From Rahnella variigena (GTDB lineage Bacteria; Pseudomonadota; Gammaproteobacteria; Enterobacterales; Enterobacteriaceae), in NCBI RefSeq assembly GCF_003610915.1, contig NZ_NSDJ01000001.1, positions 4,216,001 to 4,280,000 of the forward strand: DNA of 64,000 nucleotides. The letters run 5' to 3'. Made by a program: the position numbers and the translations under genes. Numbering within the stretch: position 1 is the stretch's first letter; each line of letters begins with the position of its first letter. Shown piece by piece: positions 1 through 8,645 of this stretch. Under the pieces are notes generated by a model. That model did not search any database. It was not told where the DNA came from and saw only the letters and a program-made list of their open reading frames with translations.

Positions 1-447
1 ACACTCCAGCAACGCGGCGGCTTCCGGCAGATTTGGCGTAATAATGGATACCTGCGGGATCAGCAAACGGCGCACGGCATCCACGGCTTCCGGCAGTAGC
101 AGCGGATCGCCACTTTTCGCCAGCATAACGGTATCCAGTACCACAAAGGGCGGCTGATAATGTCTGAGCCGCTCCGCAACCACTTCCACTATCTGACTGT
201 TTGCCAGCATGCCGATTTTCGCACTGTCTATACGCACGTCGCTCAGTACGGAATCCAGCTGCGCTGAAACAAACTTCGGCTCGATGTTATAAACTGACTG
301 CACGCCGCGGGTATTCTGCGCCACCAGCGCGGTGATCACGCTGGTACCGTACGCACCCAGCGCCGAGAAGGCTTTCAAATCTGCCTGGATCCCCGCTCCA
401 CCGCTCGGATCTGTGCCGGCAATCGTCAGTGCATTAATCCGTTTCAT
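1..447 (-). CDS. thiD: Hydroxymethylpyrimidine (phosphate) kinase ThiD, N-terminal part; cut by the window edge
   Basis: ThiD phosphorylates 4-amino-5-hydroxymethyl-2-methylpyrimidine and then its monophosphate, giving the pyrimidine half of thiamine. The 149 visible codons begin [20 protein letters not shown], the ribokinase-fold nucleotide/substrate loop of the family; the usual length is about 266 residues, so the C-terminal part with the GTGC-type anion hole lies outside the window. The ATG overlaps the thiM stop codon in an ATGA arrangement, so translation is probably coupled and both genes depend on the TPP riboswitch ahead of thiM. The thiM-thiD order matches E. coli. Identity is secure; only completeness is unknown. 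Confidence 0.95.
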   Translation of the reverse strand, partial: MKRINALTIAGTDPSGGAGIQADLKAFSALGAYGTSVITALVAQNTRGVQSVYNIEPKFVSAQLDSVLSDVRIDSAKIGMLANSQIVEVVAERLRHYQPPFVVLDTVMLAKSGDPLLLPEAVDAVRRLLIPQVSIITPNLPEAAALLEC

Positions 448-1253
448 TGCATCCCCTCCCCGTTCAGCCACTGCTCATCTATCAAATAAAGATTATCGAG
501 GAACTGAGGCGTGAAACTGCCCGGTCCGTTTACGGCCGCACAGGCACGTTCACCGGCACATGACATCACCCGGCAGGCAGCAGCAACGTTATCCAGCCGG
601 TCGCCCGGTAAAGCCACAAAGGCCGCCACCACAGCTGACAGTGCGCATCCGGTACCGACAATGCGTGTCATCATCGGATGCCCGCCTGCTACGGCCCGGC
701 TACGTTCGCCGTCAGTGACATAATCCGTTTCACCCGTGACAGCGACAATCGCGCCGGTGTTACGCGCCAGCTGTTGTGCGGCAGGTAAAGCTGACAGGGA
801 GTCGTCGCCGCTGTCAACGCCGCGGCCGGAGCCGCTGAGTCCGCTGAGCGCAAGAATTTCGGACGCATTACCACGAATTGCAGCAGGTTTAAGCGTGATG
901 AGTTCAAGGCAAAATTCGGTTCGCCAGCTCAGGCCACCGACAGCGACCGGATCCAGTACCCACGGCTTTCCGGCCAGATCTGCCGCGTGAACAGCTGCCA
1001 GCATCGCATCGGCGTGAGGACGGGTCAGCGTGCCGACATTCACCAGCAAAGCATCAGCAATGGCACTGAACTGCGCGGCTTCGGCGGGATCAACCACCAT
1101 CGCCGGGGACGCCCCCAGCGCCAGCAGGATATTGGCAGTAAAAGATTGCACGACGTCGTTGGTCAGGCAGTGGACCAGCGGCGCAGAGAGGCGGAGTTGT
1201 TTCAGAGAAGTGGCGGCTGTAGAGCCGGGCAACAAGGTAGGTCGGGTATTCAT
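444..1253 (-). CDS. thiM: Hydroxyethylthiazole kinase ThiM
   Basis: ThiM phosphorylates 5-(2-hydroxyethyl)-4-methylthiazole so that salvaged thiazole can be joined to HMP-PP by ThiE. The 269-residue product has the family's length. Visible motifs include [23 protein letters not shown] near residues 30-53, the DPVAVG segment near 100-105 and the anion-hole loop [13 protein letters not shown] near 200-212. It is first in the thiM-thiD operon, with a 4-base overlap to thiD, and the leader holds a TPP riboswitch, so expression should fall when thiamine pyrophosphate is plentiful. Salvage, not de novo synthesis, is the role inferred. Confidence 0.96.
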   Translation of the reverse strand: MNTRPTLLPGSTAATSLKQLRLSAPLVHCLTNDVVQSFTANILLALGASPAMVVDPAEAAQFSAIADALLVNVGTLTRPHADAMLAAVHAADLAGKPWVLDPVAVGGLSWRTEFCLELITLKPAAIRGNASEILALSGLSGSGRGVDSGDDSLSALPAAQQLARNTGAIVAVTGETDYVTDGERSRAVAGGHPMMTRIVGTGCALSAVVAAFVALPGDRLDNVAAACRVMSCAGERACAAVNGPGSFTPQFLDNLYLIDEQWLNGEGMQ

Positions 1254-1281
1254 AAGTCTCCCTACCGGCGCTAAAGAAGGC

Positions 1282-1380
1282 GGTATCAGGAGAGATACCT
1301 GACTTCCCTACGCTGGCATAATCCAGATCAGGTAATACGGGTAAAATCTCAGCCCTGCTTTACAGCGGGCACCCCGAGTC
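1282..1380 (-). promoter_or_regulatory. TPP riboswitch (THI element) in the thiM leader
   Basis: On the minus strand the conserved THI blocks appear in order: CGGGGTGCCC, then GCTGAGA, then ACCCGTATTACCTGATCTGG and ATGCCAGCGTAGGGAAG, which form the two ligand-binding helix arms. Just downstream a short hairpin (GGTATC / GATACC, 1282-1299) sits between the aptamer and the thiM start and may act in the expression platform. In E. coli thiM the TPP-bound form hides the ribosome binding site; the same translational control is inferred here. Confidence 0.95.
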
Positions 1381-1512
1381 AAGGAAGCATTATTGGTGGC
1401 GAGGGTCAGAATATCAATCAGGAAATGCGATATAAAATCGTTAAGTCAACGTAATTGAACTCGCCGCACTTCACTGGCAGTATCGGAAAACAAACCTAAA
1501 CCACAGACTTTG

Positions 1513-1974
1513 ATGATAAAAAATTCTCAGGAGCTTTCTTTGCCATCACCCCTCAAAATCCGGCCTTATGAAGAAGCAGACCGCCCGTTTTTACGCACGT
1601 TGTATCTGGCCTCACGAAAGCACACCTGGACATGGCTGGAGGATGATTTTCAGCTGGAAGATTTTGATCGTGCTGTTATCGGCGAAAAGATACTGGTCGC
1701 CGAACGTGACGGACATTTGCTGGGCTTCGCCTCGATTTTCACTCAGGAGGATTTCCTGCATAACCTGTTTGTCGATCCCAAATATCAGGGAACCGGCGCA
1801 GGTTCGGCGTTGCTTGAGGCTGCGCAAGAGACGTTTACCCGTCAGGGCTCTCTGAAATGTTTAGTAAAGAGTAAAAAATCAGTCGATTTTTACCTGTCAA
1901 AAGGCTGGAACATCATGGCTACAGGGGAAAGTCCAAAGGGCGAATACTATCTATTTCATTCATCAAAAAAATAA
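1513..1974 (+). CDS. GNAT-family N-acetyltransferase
   Basis: A 153-residue single-domain acetyltransferase of the GNAT fold. It opens with KIRPYEEADRPFLRTLYLASR, a typical first strand and helix. The acetyl-CoA loop is FVDPKYQGTGAGSALLEAA (motif A, Q/RxxGxG/A). It ends with the KSVDFYLSKGW segment seen in YjaB/YpeA-like members. Substrate is unknown. The start is uncertain: ATG at 1513 has no clear ribosome site, whereas an in-frame TTG at 1540 lies six bases after an AGGAG and would give a protein starting right before the fold. It is flanked by non-coding DNA on both sides and looks monocistronic. Confidence 0.85.
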   Translation: MIKNSQELSLPSPLKIRPYEEADRPFLRTLYLASRKHTWTWLEDDFQLEDFDRAVIGEKILVAERDGHLLGFASIFTQEDFLHNLFVDPKYQGTGAGSALLEAAQETFTRQGSLKCLVKSKKSVDFYLSKGWNIMATGESPKGEYYLFHSSKK

Positions 1975-2113
1975 TTAAAGAAGAAATGATTACCTCACAT
2001 AACCGTTTTTTCGCGATCCTGACGGATATCAATTTTTCTTTTTAGTTAAGAGGTTAAATTCCGCAGCAGTGCTATACATACTTGGTCTTCCTTAAAATAT
2101 TTCGAGGGTACGA

Positions 2114-2773
2114 ATGAAAAGAATAAAACTGATGCAGGTTGCTGCAGTCGCTGGCGTGCTGTTTTTAGCCGGTTGTACCAACCACGTCACACAAGCGGAT
2201 AAATTCTCAGGCTTCCTGGGGGACTATTCCGGCCTTAAGGAAGTTAAAACCGCAGGTGGCAGTCCGGTTCTTCGCTGGATTGACCCTTCGTTCAAAAAAG
2301 CCAACTACTCCTACATAAAATACGAACCGATTAAGTTCTATCCAGAGCCTCAGCCTACTGAGCAAATCAGCAAGGAAACCCTGCAGGGCGTTCTGGATTA
2401 TGCTAACAGCCGTATGAAACCTGCGCTCGCTGAGCGTTTGCCTCTGACAGATCACGCGGGGCCGCGTACCTTGATCTTCAAAGGTGCAATCACCGGTGTG
2501 AATACTTCGGCTGAAGGTCTGCAATTCTATGAAGTGATCCCGGTTGCCCTGGTCATTGCCGGTACTGAAACCGCGACCGGCCACCGCACACGTGATACCG
2601 AAGTGTATTTCGAAGGCGAGCTTATTGACTCAGCAACCGGCAAACCGGTAATTAAAGTCGTCCGTAAGGGCTTCGGAAAACAAGTTTCTAACGATACACA
2701 AAAAGTCACTGCGAACGATTTGAAAACCGTGGTTGATAGTCTGGCGAACGACACCAAGTTGTTTAACGAGTAA
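2114..2773 (+). CDS. DUF3313-type outer-membrane lipoprotein
   Basis: A 219-residue lipoprotein with a short cleavable signal and lipobox LAGC, giving a lipidated Cys about residue 21; Thr-Asn follow, not Asp, so outer-membrane sorting is expected. The mature part, with DKFSGFLGDYSGLKEV, the central RWIDPSFKKANYSYIKYEPI and the late EVYFEGELIDSATGKPV, resembles the DUF3313 family, for which I know no established function. It is followed closely by an intrinsic terminator and has its own upstream spacer, so it is probably a single-gene unit. The family call is from memory of the motif pattern. Confidence 0.8.
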   Translation: MKRIKLMQVAAVAGVLFLAGCTNHVTQADKFSGFLGDYSGLKEVKTAGGSPVLRWIDPSFKKANYSYIKYEPIKFYPEPQPTEQISKETLQGVLDYANSRMKPALAERLPLTDHAGPRTLIFKGAITGVNTSAEGLQFYEVIPVALVIAGTETATGHRTRDTEVYFEGELIDSATGKPVIKVVRKGFGKQVSNDTQKVTANDLKTVVDSLANDTKLFNE

Positions 2774-2797
2774 TTTTCGTCACCGCATCACAATCAG

Positions 2798-2822
2798 GGC
2801 AGCCAGTTGGCTGCCTTTTTTC
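2798..2822 (+). terminator. Intrinsic terminator after the DUF3313 lipoprotein gene
   Basis: Perfect 7-bp stem GGCAGCC / GGCTGCC with an AGTT loop, followed directly by a run of six T. It lies 25 bases after the stop codon. Confidence 0.92.
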
Positions 2823-3151
2823 ATACTGAATCAGCAATAAACTCACGCAGCCACTGATGAATGGAAATCCGCGCTGGATGCCGTCAGCAAAATGGCGGTG
2901 ATGTGATATTCCGGTACTGACACTGCAGCCGGACATTACACCGGGGATAAATGGGTTCACGGCGCATCTGAAATAACGTTTTATGTTACCTGAACATTTA
3001 TTAATGCAAGGGTATCCCCCCAGCATTCTGGCGTTATGTTTTTTGGAACAGGCCTCGTAACTATGAAAATATAACTATCACAAATTCCGTTTTAATTTGC
3101 AGGTGTTTTAAAACTTGAGTAATCTGCCTTTCGTTATCAGGGAGATTAAAA
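2823..3151. other. Intergenic stretch without a recognised gene
   Basis: About 330 bases separate the lipoprotein terminator from the next small gene. Open frames on the minus strand here lack a ribosome site and family resemblance, and I treat them as chance. The last 90 bases are AT-rich and contain TATAAC near 3070, a plausible -10 element for the downstream pair. Confidence 0.5.
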
Positions 3152-3340
3152 ATGGAATTCGACATCACGACATTTTTCAAAGCCATACTCGGCGGCGCAG
3201 GTGCAGGATATGCATTCACTGGCGGTATTTCTCTTGCACTACCGGAACTTATCGTCACGGACAGACTATTGCTTTCAATGGCGGCCATCGGTGCAGTGTT
3301 GTTGCCACTCCTGTATCTAAAGAGCATACGGAGAAAGTGA
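3152..3340 (+). CDS. Small two-helix membrane protein, function unknown
   Basis: A 62-residue product that I do not recognise. Residues about 12-30 (glycine/alanine-rich, AILGGAGAGYAFTGGISLAL) and 38-56 (LLLSMAAIGAVLLPLLYL) are hydrophobic and read as two membrane helices. It ends with the basic tail KSIRRK, suggesting a cytoplasmic C-terminus. An AGGGAG precedes the ATG by seven bases, which supports translation. The next gene begins two bases after this stop codon, so the two are likely translated together. The glycine-rich first helix is reminiscent of small holin-like or channel proteins, but nothing in the sequence proves this. Confidence 0.6.
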   Translation: MEFDITTFFKAILGGAGAGYAFTGGISLALPELIVTDRLLLSMAAIGAVLLPLLYLKSIRRK

Positions 3341-3341
3341 G

Positions 3342-3671
3342 TTGCGAGAATTACACTGGTACCTTCCCGTCAATTCAGATCAGCTTGCGCACTTCTATTG
3401 TTATCTCTGCGTTAGTTATATTTTTGTTCATCTGACATGGGATGCATTTTCGATAAAAACACCGGCATTTTCACTGGAGAACCTCCAATATAAAGTAGGG
3501 GAAATATTTTCATCAGCCACTTTTGCCAATAGTCTTTTCTTTATTGTTATTTTACTGGATATAAATAATCCTCTGAGAAATTCTGATGCATTTATTTTTC
3601 CACTCATTTTTTCAGCAATTTCAGGGATCTTTATTTCACTATCGGCAATAGTGCCTAAAGCGAAAAGCTAA
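3342..3671 (+). CDS. Membrane protein of unknown function, TTG start, coupled to the upstream small gene
   Basis: A 109-residue AT-rich frame with three hydrophobic stretches: about residues 15-33 (AHFYCYLCVSYIFVHLTW), 58-72 (ATFANSLFFIVILL) and 83-103 (AFIFPLIFSAISGIFISLSA). No ATG is available at the front; TTG at 3342 follows a GGAG by eight bases and lies one base past the previous stop, so coupled initiation is inferred. I recognise no family. Codon use is noticeably A/T-richer than the surrounding guaA or lipoprotein genes, a mild sign of transfer. The annotation as a gene rests on coupling and membrane pattern only. Confidence 0.5.
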   Translation: MRELHWYLPVNSDQLAHFYCYLCVSYIFVHLTWDAFSIKTPAFSLENLQYKVGEIFSSATFANSLFFIVILLDINNPLRNSDAFIFPLIFSAISGIFISLSAIVPKAKS

Positions 3672-3707
3672 CAAAGTCATTGGCTATGACAACAATTAAA
3701 ACAGATA

Positions 3708-3741
3708 TAAAAAAAAGCCCCCTGCAACAGCAGCGGGCTTT
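3708..3741 (-). terminator. Intrinsic terminator of the guaB-guaA operon
   Basis: Read on the minus strand: stem AAAGCCC / GGGCTTT around a GC-rich loop, followed by a run of eight T. It lies 36 bases after the guaA stop codon. On the plus strand the same hairpin has only three T and may weakly end the small membrane-protein unit. Confidence 0.88.
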
Positions 3742-3776
3742 AAGAGCTAGTTATCGGCTAAGGATATATTGCCGAA

Positions 3777-5354
3777 TCATTCCCACTCAATTGTTGCCGG
3801 TGGTTTACCAGAGATGTCATACACCACGCGGGAAATGCCGTTGACTTCGTTGATGATACGGTTGGAGCAGCGGCCGAGGAAATCATACGGCAGGTGCGCC
3901 CAGTGCGCGGTCATGAAGTCGATAGTTTCTACTGCGCGCAGGGAAACTACCCAGTCGTATTTACGGCCATCGCCCATCACGCCAACGGAGCGGACTGGCA
4001 GGAAGACGGTAAAGGCCTGGCTGACTTTGTTGTACAGATCGGCTTTATGCAGTTCTTCGATGAAGATCGCATCGGCGCGACGCAACAGATCGCAGTACTC
4101 TTTCTTCACTTCGCCCAGCACGCGAACGCCTAAACCTGGCCCCGGGAACGGGTGACGGTAAAGCATGTCGTACGGCAGACCGAGTTCCAGGCCGATTTTA
4201 CGCACTTCGTCTTTGAACAGCTCTTTCAGCGGCTCAACCAGACCCAGTTTCATTTCTTTCGGCAGACCGCCCACATTATGGTGCGATTTGATCACGTGCG
4301 CTTTACCGGTGGCAGACGCCGCAGATTCGATCACGTCAGGATAGATTGTGCCCTGCGCCAGCCATTTCACTTCATCCTGCTTGCAGGCTTCTTCGTCAAA
4401 CACTTCTACGAAGACGCGGCCGATGATTTTACGTTTGGCCTCTGGCTCATCAACGCCAGCCAGTGCTGACAGGAAACGCTCTTCGGCGGCAACGTGAACG
4501 ATATTCAGACCGAAACGGTCGCCAAACATTTCCAGAACCTGATCTGCTTCATTCAGACGCAGCAAGCCGTTGTCCACGAATACGCAGGTCAGACGCTCGC
4601 CGATTGCACGGTGCAGCAGCATCGCGGTGACGGAGGAGTCAACGCCGCCGGACAGGCCGAGGATCACGTGGTCGTCGCCAATCTGTACACGCAGACGTTC
4701 TACGGCATCTTCGATGATTTTCGCTGGCGTCCACAGGGCTTCGCACTCGCAGATATCCATCACGAAACGCTCGAGCATACGCAGGCCCTGACGGGTGTGC
4801 GTCACTTCCGGGTGGAACTGCACCCCATAGAAGCGTTTTTCTTCGTTGGCCATAATGGCAAACGGGCAGGTCTCGGTGCTGGCAACGGTCACGAAATCAG
4901 ACGGGATAGCCGTCACTTTATCGCCGTGGCTCATCCAGACGTCGAGCAGCGGTTTGTTGTTCTCGCTCAGGGCGTCCTGAATGTCGCGGATCAGCGCGCT
5001 TTCAGTCTGAACTTCAACCTGCGCATAACCAAATTCGCGCTCGTTTGAGCCTTCAACATGGCCGCCTAACTGCATCGCCATGGTTTGCATGCCGTAGCAG
5101 ACGCCCAGAACCGGTACACCGGCTTCGAAAACGTAATCAGGGGCGCGCGGGCTGTCATGCTCGGTGGTACTTTCCGGGCCGCCGGACAGGATGATCCCGT
5201 TCGGATTGAATTCGCGGATTTGGGCTTCGGTTACGTCCCAGGCCCAGAGTTCGCAATAGACACCCAGTTCACGCACGCGGCGCGCAACAAGTTGGGTGTA
5301 CTGGGAGCCGAAATCGAGGATCAGGATACGGTGCTTGTGAATATTTTCGCTCAT
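3777..5354 (-). CDS. guaA: GMP synthase (glutamine-hydrolysing) GuaA
   Basis: GuaA converts XMP to GMP with ATP and glutamine. The 525 residues match the E. coli length when the start is placed at [20 protein letters not shown]; a longer frame upstream has no support. The N-terminal class I amidotransferase domain has its nucleophile Cys86 in GVCYGMQ and the His/Glu pair in [11 protein letters not shown]. The ATP-pyrophosphatase domain has the P-loop SGGVDSSV. The C-terminal dimer domain ends PPATIEWE. It is second in the guaB-guaA operon, separated from guaB by a spacer holding a palindromic repeat and a small hairpin. Confidence 0.98.
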   Translation of the reverse strand: MSENIHKHRILILDFGSQYTQLVARRVRELGVYCELWAWDVTEAQIREFNPNGIILSGGPESTTEHDSPRAPDYVFEAGVPVLGVCYGMQTMAMQLGGHVEGSNEREFGYAQVEVQTESALIRDIQDALSENNKPLLDVWMSHGDKVTAIPSDFVTVASTETCPFAIMANEEKRFYGVQFHPEVTHTRQGLRMLERFVMDICECEALWTPAKIIEDAVERLRVQIGDDHVILGLSGGVDSSVTAMLLHRAIGERLTCVFVDNGLLRLNEADQVLEMFGDRFGLNIVHVAAEERFLSALAGVDEPEAKRKIIGRVFVEVFDEEACKQDEVKWLAQGTIYPDVIESAASATGKAHVIKSHHNVGGLPKEMKLGLVEPLKELFKDEVRKIGLELGLPYDMLYRHPFPGPGLGVRVLGEVKKEYCDLLRRADAIFIEELHKADLYNKVSQAFTVFLPVRSVGVMGDGRKYDWVVSLRAVETIDFMTAHWAHLPYDFLGRCSNRIINEVNGISRVVYDISGKPPATIEWE

Positions 5355-5405
5355 GAGGGGGCGTTTTCCAGAAAGCAATAAAAGCGTTAAAACGGAATAT
5401 TAATC

Positions 5406-5573
5406 AGCCCGGAAATAACGGGCTGGGTATTAATTTGTAGTGACTCGATCCAGGCGCTCGCGAGCTAAGGTGAGGCAAAGCGGAAGCTGGCGAAAAAGCG
5501 CAGTTTACATGACGTAAATGAGCATTTTGAGCCAGCTTCCAACGCCGGCTCGCCGACGCGCAGCAGCGACTAT
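5406..5573. repeat. Dispersed palindromic repeat, copy 1, in the guaB-guaA spacer
   Basis: Bases 5438-5573 fold into one long imperfect hairpin: GGAAGCTGGC at 5481 onward pairs with GCCAGCTTCC, and the arms meet around GTTTACATGACGTAAATGAG. The centre has the same layout as the two other copies at 30183-30303 and 63698-63810. A separate small hairpin (AGCCCG / CGGGCT, 5406-5424) stands between it and guaA. The element resembles the Yersinia/Serratia palindromic families in size and position; exact family membership is not proven. Confidence 0.65.
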
Positions 5574-5577
5574 GGGA

Positions 5578-7044
5578 TTAAGAACCCATGCGGTAGTTCG
5601 GTGACTCTTTGGTAATCGTCACGTCATGTACGTGGCTTTCCTGGATCCCTGCACCGCTGATGCGGACAAACTCAGCCTTGGTGCGCAGGTCGTCGATGGT
5701 AGCACAACCGGTCAGCCCCATACAGGAGCGCAGACCGCCCATTTGCTGGTGGATGATTTCTTTCAGACGGCCTTTATACGCGACGCGACCTTCGATACCT
5801 TCCGGTACCAGTTTGTCGGCGGCGTTATCAGTCTGGAAGTAACGGTCAGAAGAGCCTTTGGACATCGCGCCCAGAGAACCCATGCCGCGGTAAGATTTGT
5901 ACGAACGGCCCTGATACAGCTCGATTTCGCCCGGAGATTCTTCTGTACCTGCCAGCATCCCACCAACCATCACGCAGCTTGCGCCAGCAGCGATAGCTTT
6001 TGCGATATCACCGGAGAAGCGGATACCGCCGTCAGCGATAACCGGAATACCGGTGCCTTCCAGCGCTTCAACCGCGTCAGAAACAGCGGTGATTTGTGGA
6101 ACACCAACGCCGGTTACGATACGGGTGGTACAGATGGAGCCAGGACCGATACCGACTTTCACTGCGCTCACGCCTGCTTTCGCCAGTGCCAGAGCACCTG
6201 CGCCAGTCGCAACGTTACCGCCAATGATTTGCAGATCCGGGTATTTAGCGCGGGTGGCGCGGATACGTTCCAGAACGCCTTCGGAATGGCCGTGAGAGGA
6301 GTCAATCAGCAGAACGTCAACACCCGCAGCAACCAGCGCATCGATACGTTCTTCGTTGCCCGCGCCCGCACCAACCGCTGCACCGACGCGCAGGCTGCCC
6401 TGCTCATCTTTACAGGCATTTGGTTTACGCTCAGCTTTCTGGAAGTCTTTTACGGTGATCATACCGAGCAGATGGAATTGCGCGTCAACAACCAGCGCTT
6501 TCTCTACACGTTTTTCGTGCATTTTTTGCAGCACGACTTCGCGGGCTTCGCCTTCTTTGACGGTGACCAGACGCTCTTTCGGCGTCATGACCGCAGTCAC
6601 AGGCTGTTCCAGATCGGTCACGAAGCGCACGTCACGACCGGTAATAATACCGACCAGTTCGTTTTCTTCAGTCACGACCGGATAACCGGCAAAACCGTTA
6701 ATTTCGGTGAGTTCTTTAACCTGACGCAAAGTGGTCGATGGTGTGACTGTTTTAGGGTCAGCAACAACGCCGCTTTCATGCTTCTTCACGCGACGGACTT
6801 CTTCCGCCTGACGCTCAATAGACATGTTCTTGTGGATGAATCCGAGGCCGCCTTCCTGCGCCAGAGCAATCGCCAGATTCGCTTCAGTCACGGTATCCAT
6901 GGCTGCGGACAGCATAGGGATATTCAGACGGATTTTAGCGGTCAGTTGAGTACCGAGGTCGGCAGTATTGGGCAGAACTGTGGAGTGGGCTGGAACAAGG
7001 AGAACGTCGTCGAACGTTAGTGCTTCTTTTGCGATACGTAGCAT
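5578..7044 (-). CDS. guaB: IMP dehydrogenase GuaB
   Basis: GuaB oxidises IMP to XMP with NAD+, the committed step to guanine nucleotides. The start at [21 protein letters not shown] gives 488 residues, the E. coli length; the frame is open 56 codons further upstream but those codons do not resemble the family. A TIM barrel is interrupted by two CBS domains (roughly residues 95-200, with [13 protein letters not shown] and [11 protein letters not shown]). The catalytic loop [13 protein letters not shown] carries the active Cys305, and the mobile flap follows near residue 400. It is first in guaB-guaA and divergent from xseA. Confidence 0.98.
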   Translation of the reverse strand: MLRIAKEALTFDDVLLVPAHSTVLPNTADLGTQLTAKIRLNIPMLSAAMDTVTEANLAIALAQEGGLGFIHKNMSIERQAEEVRRVKKHESGVVADPKTVTPSTTLRQVKELTEINGFAGYPVVTEENELVGIITGRDVRFVTDLEQPVTAVMTPKERLVTVKEGEAREVVLQKMHEKRVEKALVVDAQFHLLGMITVKDFQKAERKPNACKDEQGSLRVGAAVGAGAGNEERIDALVAAGVDVLLIDSSHGHSEGVLERIRATRAKYPDLQIIGGNVATGAGALALAKAGVSAVKVGIGPGSICTTRIVTGVGVPQITAVSDAVEALEGTGIPVIADGGIRFSGDIAKAIAAGASCVMVGGMLAGTEESPGEIELYQGRSYKSYRGMGSLGAMSKGSSDRYFQTDNAADKLVPEGIEGRVAYKGRLKEIIHQQMGGLRSCMGLTGCATIDDLRTKAEFVRISGAGIQESHVHDVTITKESPNYRMGS

Positions 7045-7212
7045 GGGCAATATCTCACCAAGGTGGATGCGGAAAAGATAAAATATTGCAGCGGGAGTAT
7101 ACAGGTGAGTAGGCATTTCGACCAGAACTATTTCAAAAACTTCTTGATTACCTTTTGCGGGCATGTAGTATCGTTCGATTAAGTCTCTGTTTTTGAATTT
7201 GATCTGGATCAC
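7045..7212. promoter_or_regulatory. Divergent guaB / xseA promoter region
   Basis: This 168-base spacer separates the oppositely oriented guaB and xseA starts. On the minus strand a TATACT followed by a GC-rich discriminator (CCCGCTGC) near 7090-7105 is a good guaB -10 element of the stringently controlled type; the matching -35 is weak. I found no convincing PurR box. Confidence 0.5.
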
Positions 7213-8586
7213 ATGTCGCTACCTTCTTCGCCTCCTATTTTTACCGTAAGCCGCCTCAATCAGACGGTCCGACAGTTGCTGGAAAACGAAATGGGTCAGG
7301 TCTGGCTCTCCGGTGAGATTTCAAACTTCTCTCAGCCTTCCTCCGGCCACTGGTATTTCACGCTCAAAGATGACCGTGCGCAGGTCAAATGCGCGATGTT
7401 CCGCAATTCCAACCGCCGCACGACGTTCCGTCCGCAAAACGGCCAGCAGGTTTTAGTTCGCGCTACGATTACGTTGTACGAACCACGTGGCGATTATCAG
7501 CTGATTGCAGAAAGCATGCAGGAAGCGGGCGACGGTCTGTTACAGCAGAAATTCGATTTACTGAAACAGCAACTGGCCGCCGAAGGTCTGTTTGATGCGC
7601 AGTTTAAACAACCGCTGCCCTCGCCCGCTAAATGCGTGGGTGTGATTACTTCCGCCAGCGGCGCTGCGCTGCATGACGTCCTGAATGTCTTAAAGCGTCG
7701 TGACCCGTCGTTGCCCGTCATTATCTATCCGACGTCCGTTCAGGGCGTGGATGCGCCGGGCCAGATTGTACGTGCCATTCAGTTAGCTAACGCCCGCGAA
7801 GAAGTGGATGTGCTGATTGTCGGACGCGGCGGTGGTTCGCTGGAAGATTTGTGGAGTTTTAACGATGAGCGTGTGGCACGGGCAATTTTTGCCAGCCGCA
7901 TTCCGATTGTCAGCGCCGTCGGTCACGAAACCGATGTGACGATTGCCGATTTTGTCGCGGATTTACGAGCACCGACGCCGTCTGCTGCCGCCGAGTTGAT
8001 CAGCCGTAATCAGCTGGAACTGCTGCGCCAGATCCAGTCACAGCAGCAGCGCCTCGAAATGGCGATGGATTATTATCTCGCTCAACTGACGCAGCGCTTC
8101 ACGCGTCTGAATCACCGTCTGCAACAACAGCATCCACATTTACGTCTGGCGCGTCAGCAAACCGCCTTGTTTAAACTGCGGCGTCGTCTTGATGAAGCCA
8201 TGCAAAACCAGCTGCGTCAGATGCTGCGCCGCACCGATCGCTTGCAGCAACGCCTGACGCAACAGCAGCCACAGCCGCGCATTCACCGTGCTCAGCAACG
8301 GGTTCAGCAGCTTCAGTACCGGCTGCAACAGGCGATGTCATCGCAGCTGACCGAAAGCCGTCAGCGTTTTGGTACCGCCTGTACACAACTGGAAGGCGTC
8401 AGTCCGCTGGCGACCCTTGCCCGTGGCTATAGCGTGACGACGACGCCACAAGGCGCATTGCTGAAGAAAACCACGCAGACCGCTCCGGGCGATACACTGA
8501 AAACACGTCTGGCCGATGGCTGGATTGAAAGTGAAGTGAAATCGATCGTTGTAGAGAAGAAAGCGCGGAAACGTGCGGTTAAATAA
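7213..8586 (+). CDS. xseA: Exodeoxyribonuclease VII large subunit XseA
   Basis: XseA is the catalytic large subunit of exonuclease VII, which degrades single-stranded DNA from both ends together with XseB in mismatch and other repair. The 457 residues are within one of E. coli. The OB-fold DNA-binding domain is at the N-terminus (residues about 20-115, [24 protein letters not shown]). The catalytic domain carries [16 protein letters not shown] and [29 protein letters not shown] long glutamine-rich coiled coil (about 270-395) is where the small subunits bind. It is a single gene, divergent from guaB, and convergent with the glycosidase gene beyond a hairpin. Confidence 0.97.
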   Translation: MSLPSSPPIFTVSRLNQTVRQLLENEMGQVWLSGEISNFSQPSSGHWYFTLKDDRAQVKCAMFRNSNRRTTFRPQNGQQVLVRATITLYEPRGDYQLIAESMQEAGDGLLQQKFDLLKQQLAAEGLFDAQFKQPLPSPAKCVGVITSASGAALHDVLNVLKRRDPSLPVIIYPTSVQGVDAPGQIVRAIQLANAREEVDVLIVGRGGGSLEDLWSFNDERVARAIFASRIPIVSAVGHETDVTIADFVADLRAPTPSAAAELISRNQLELLRQIQSQQQRLEMAMDYYLAQLTQRFTRLNHRLQQQHPHLRLARQQTALFKLRRRLDEAMQNQLRQMLRRTDRLQQRLTQQQPQPRIHRAQQRVQQLQYRLQQAMSSQLTESRQRFGTACTQLEGVSPLATLARGYSVTTTPQGALLKKTTQTAPGDTLKTRLADGWIESEVKSIVVEKKARKRAVK

Positions 8587-8604
8587 GCGCTGGGTTTAAA
8601 ATCC

Positions 8605-8640
8605 TCCAGCTGCTCCCCCTTCGCAGGGGGAGCAGCTGGA
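8605..8640. terminator. Perfect 15-bp hairpin between xseA and the convergent glycosidase gene
   Basis: Arms 8605-8619 and 8626-8640 are exactly complementary over 15 bases (TCCAGCTGCTCCCCC and its complement) with the loop TTCGCA. There is no T-run on either side, so it is not a textbook intrinsic terminator, but its position between two converging stop codons suggests a transcription end or RNA-stabilising structure. Confidence 0.6.
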
Positions 8641-8645
8641 ATGAC

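Noticed and set aside
2763..3026. Minus-strand open frame of 87 codons between the lipoprotein and the small membrane pair
   Set aside because: It starts in terminator DNA, has no ribosome site or family pattern, and has an odd Cys-rich composition typical of chance frames.
5626..7020. Very long plus-strand frame (464 codons) opposite guaB
   Set aside because: It is the antisense shadow of guaB, whose protein matches IMP dehydrogenase along its length.
7045..7212. PurR box for guaB
   Set aside because: The best candidate (CCGCAAAAGGTAATCA on the minus strand) misses several conserved positions, including the central CG.
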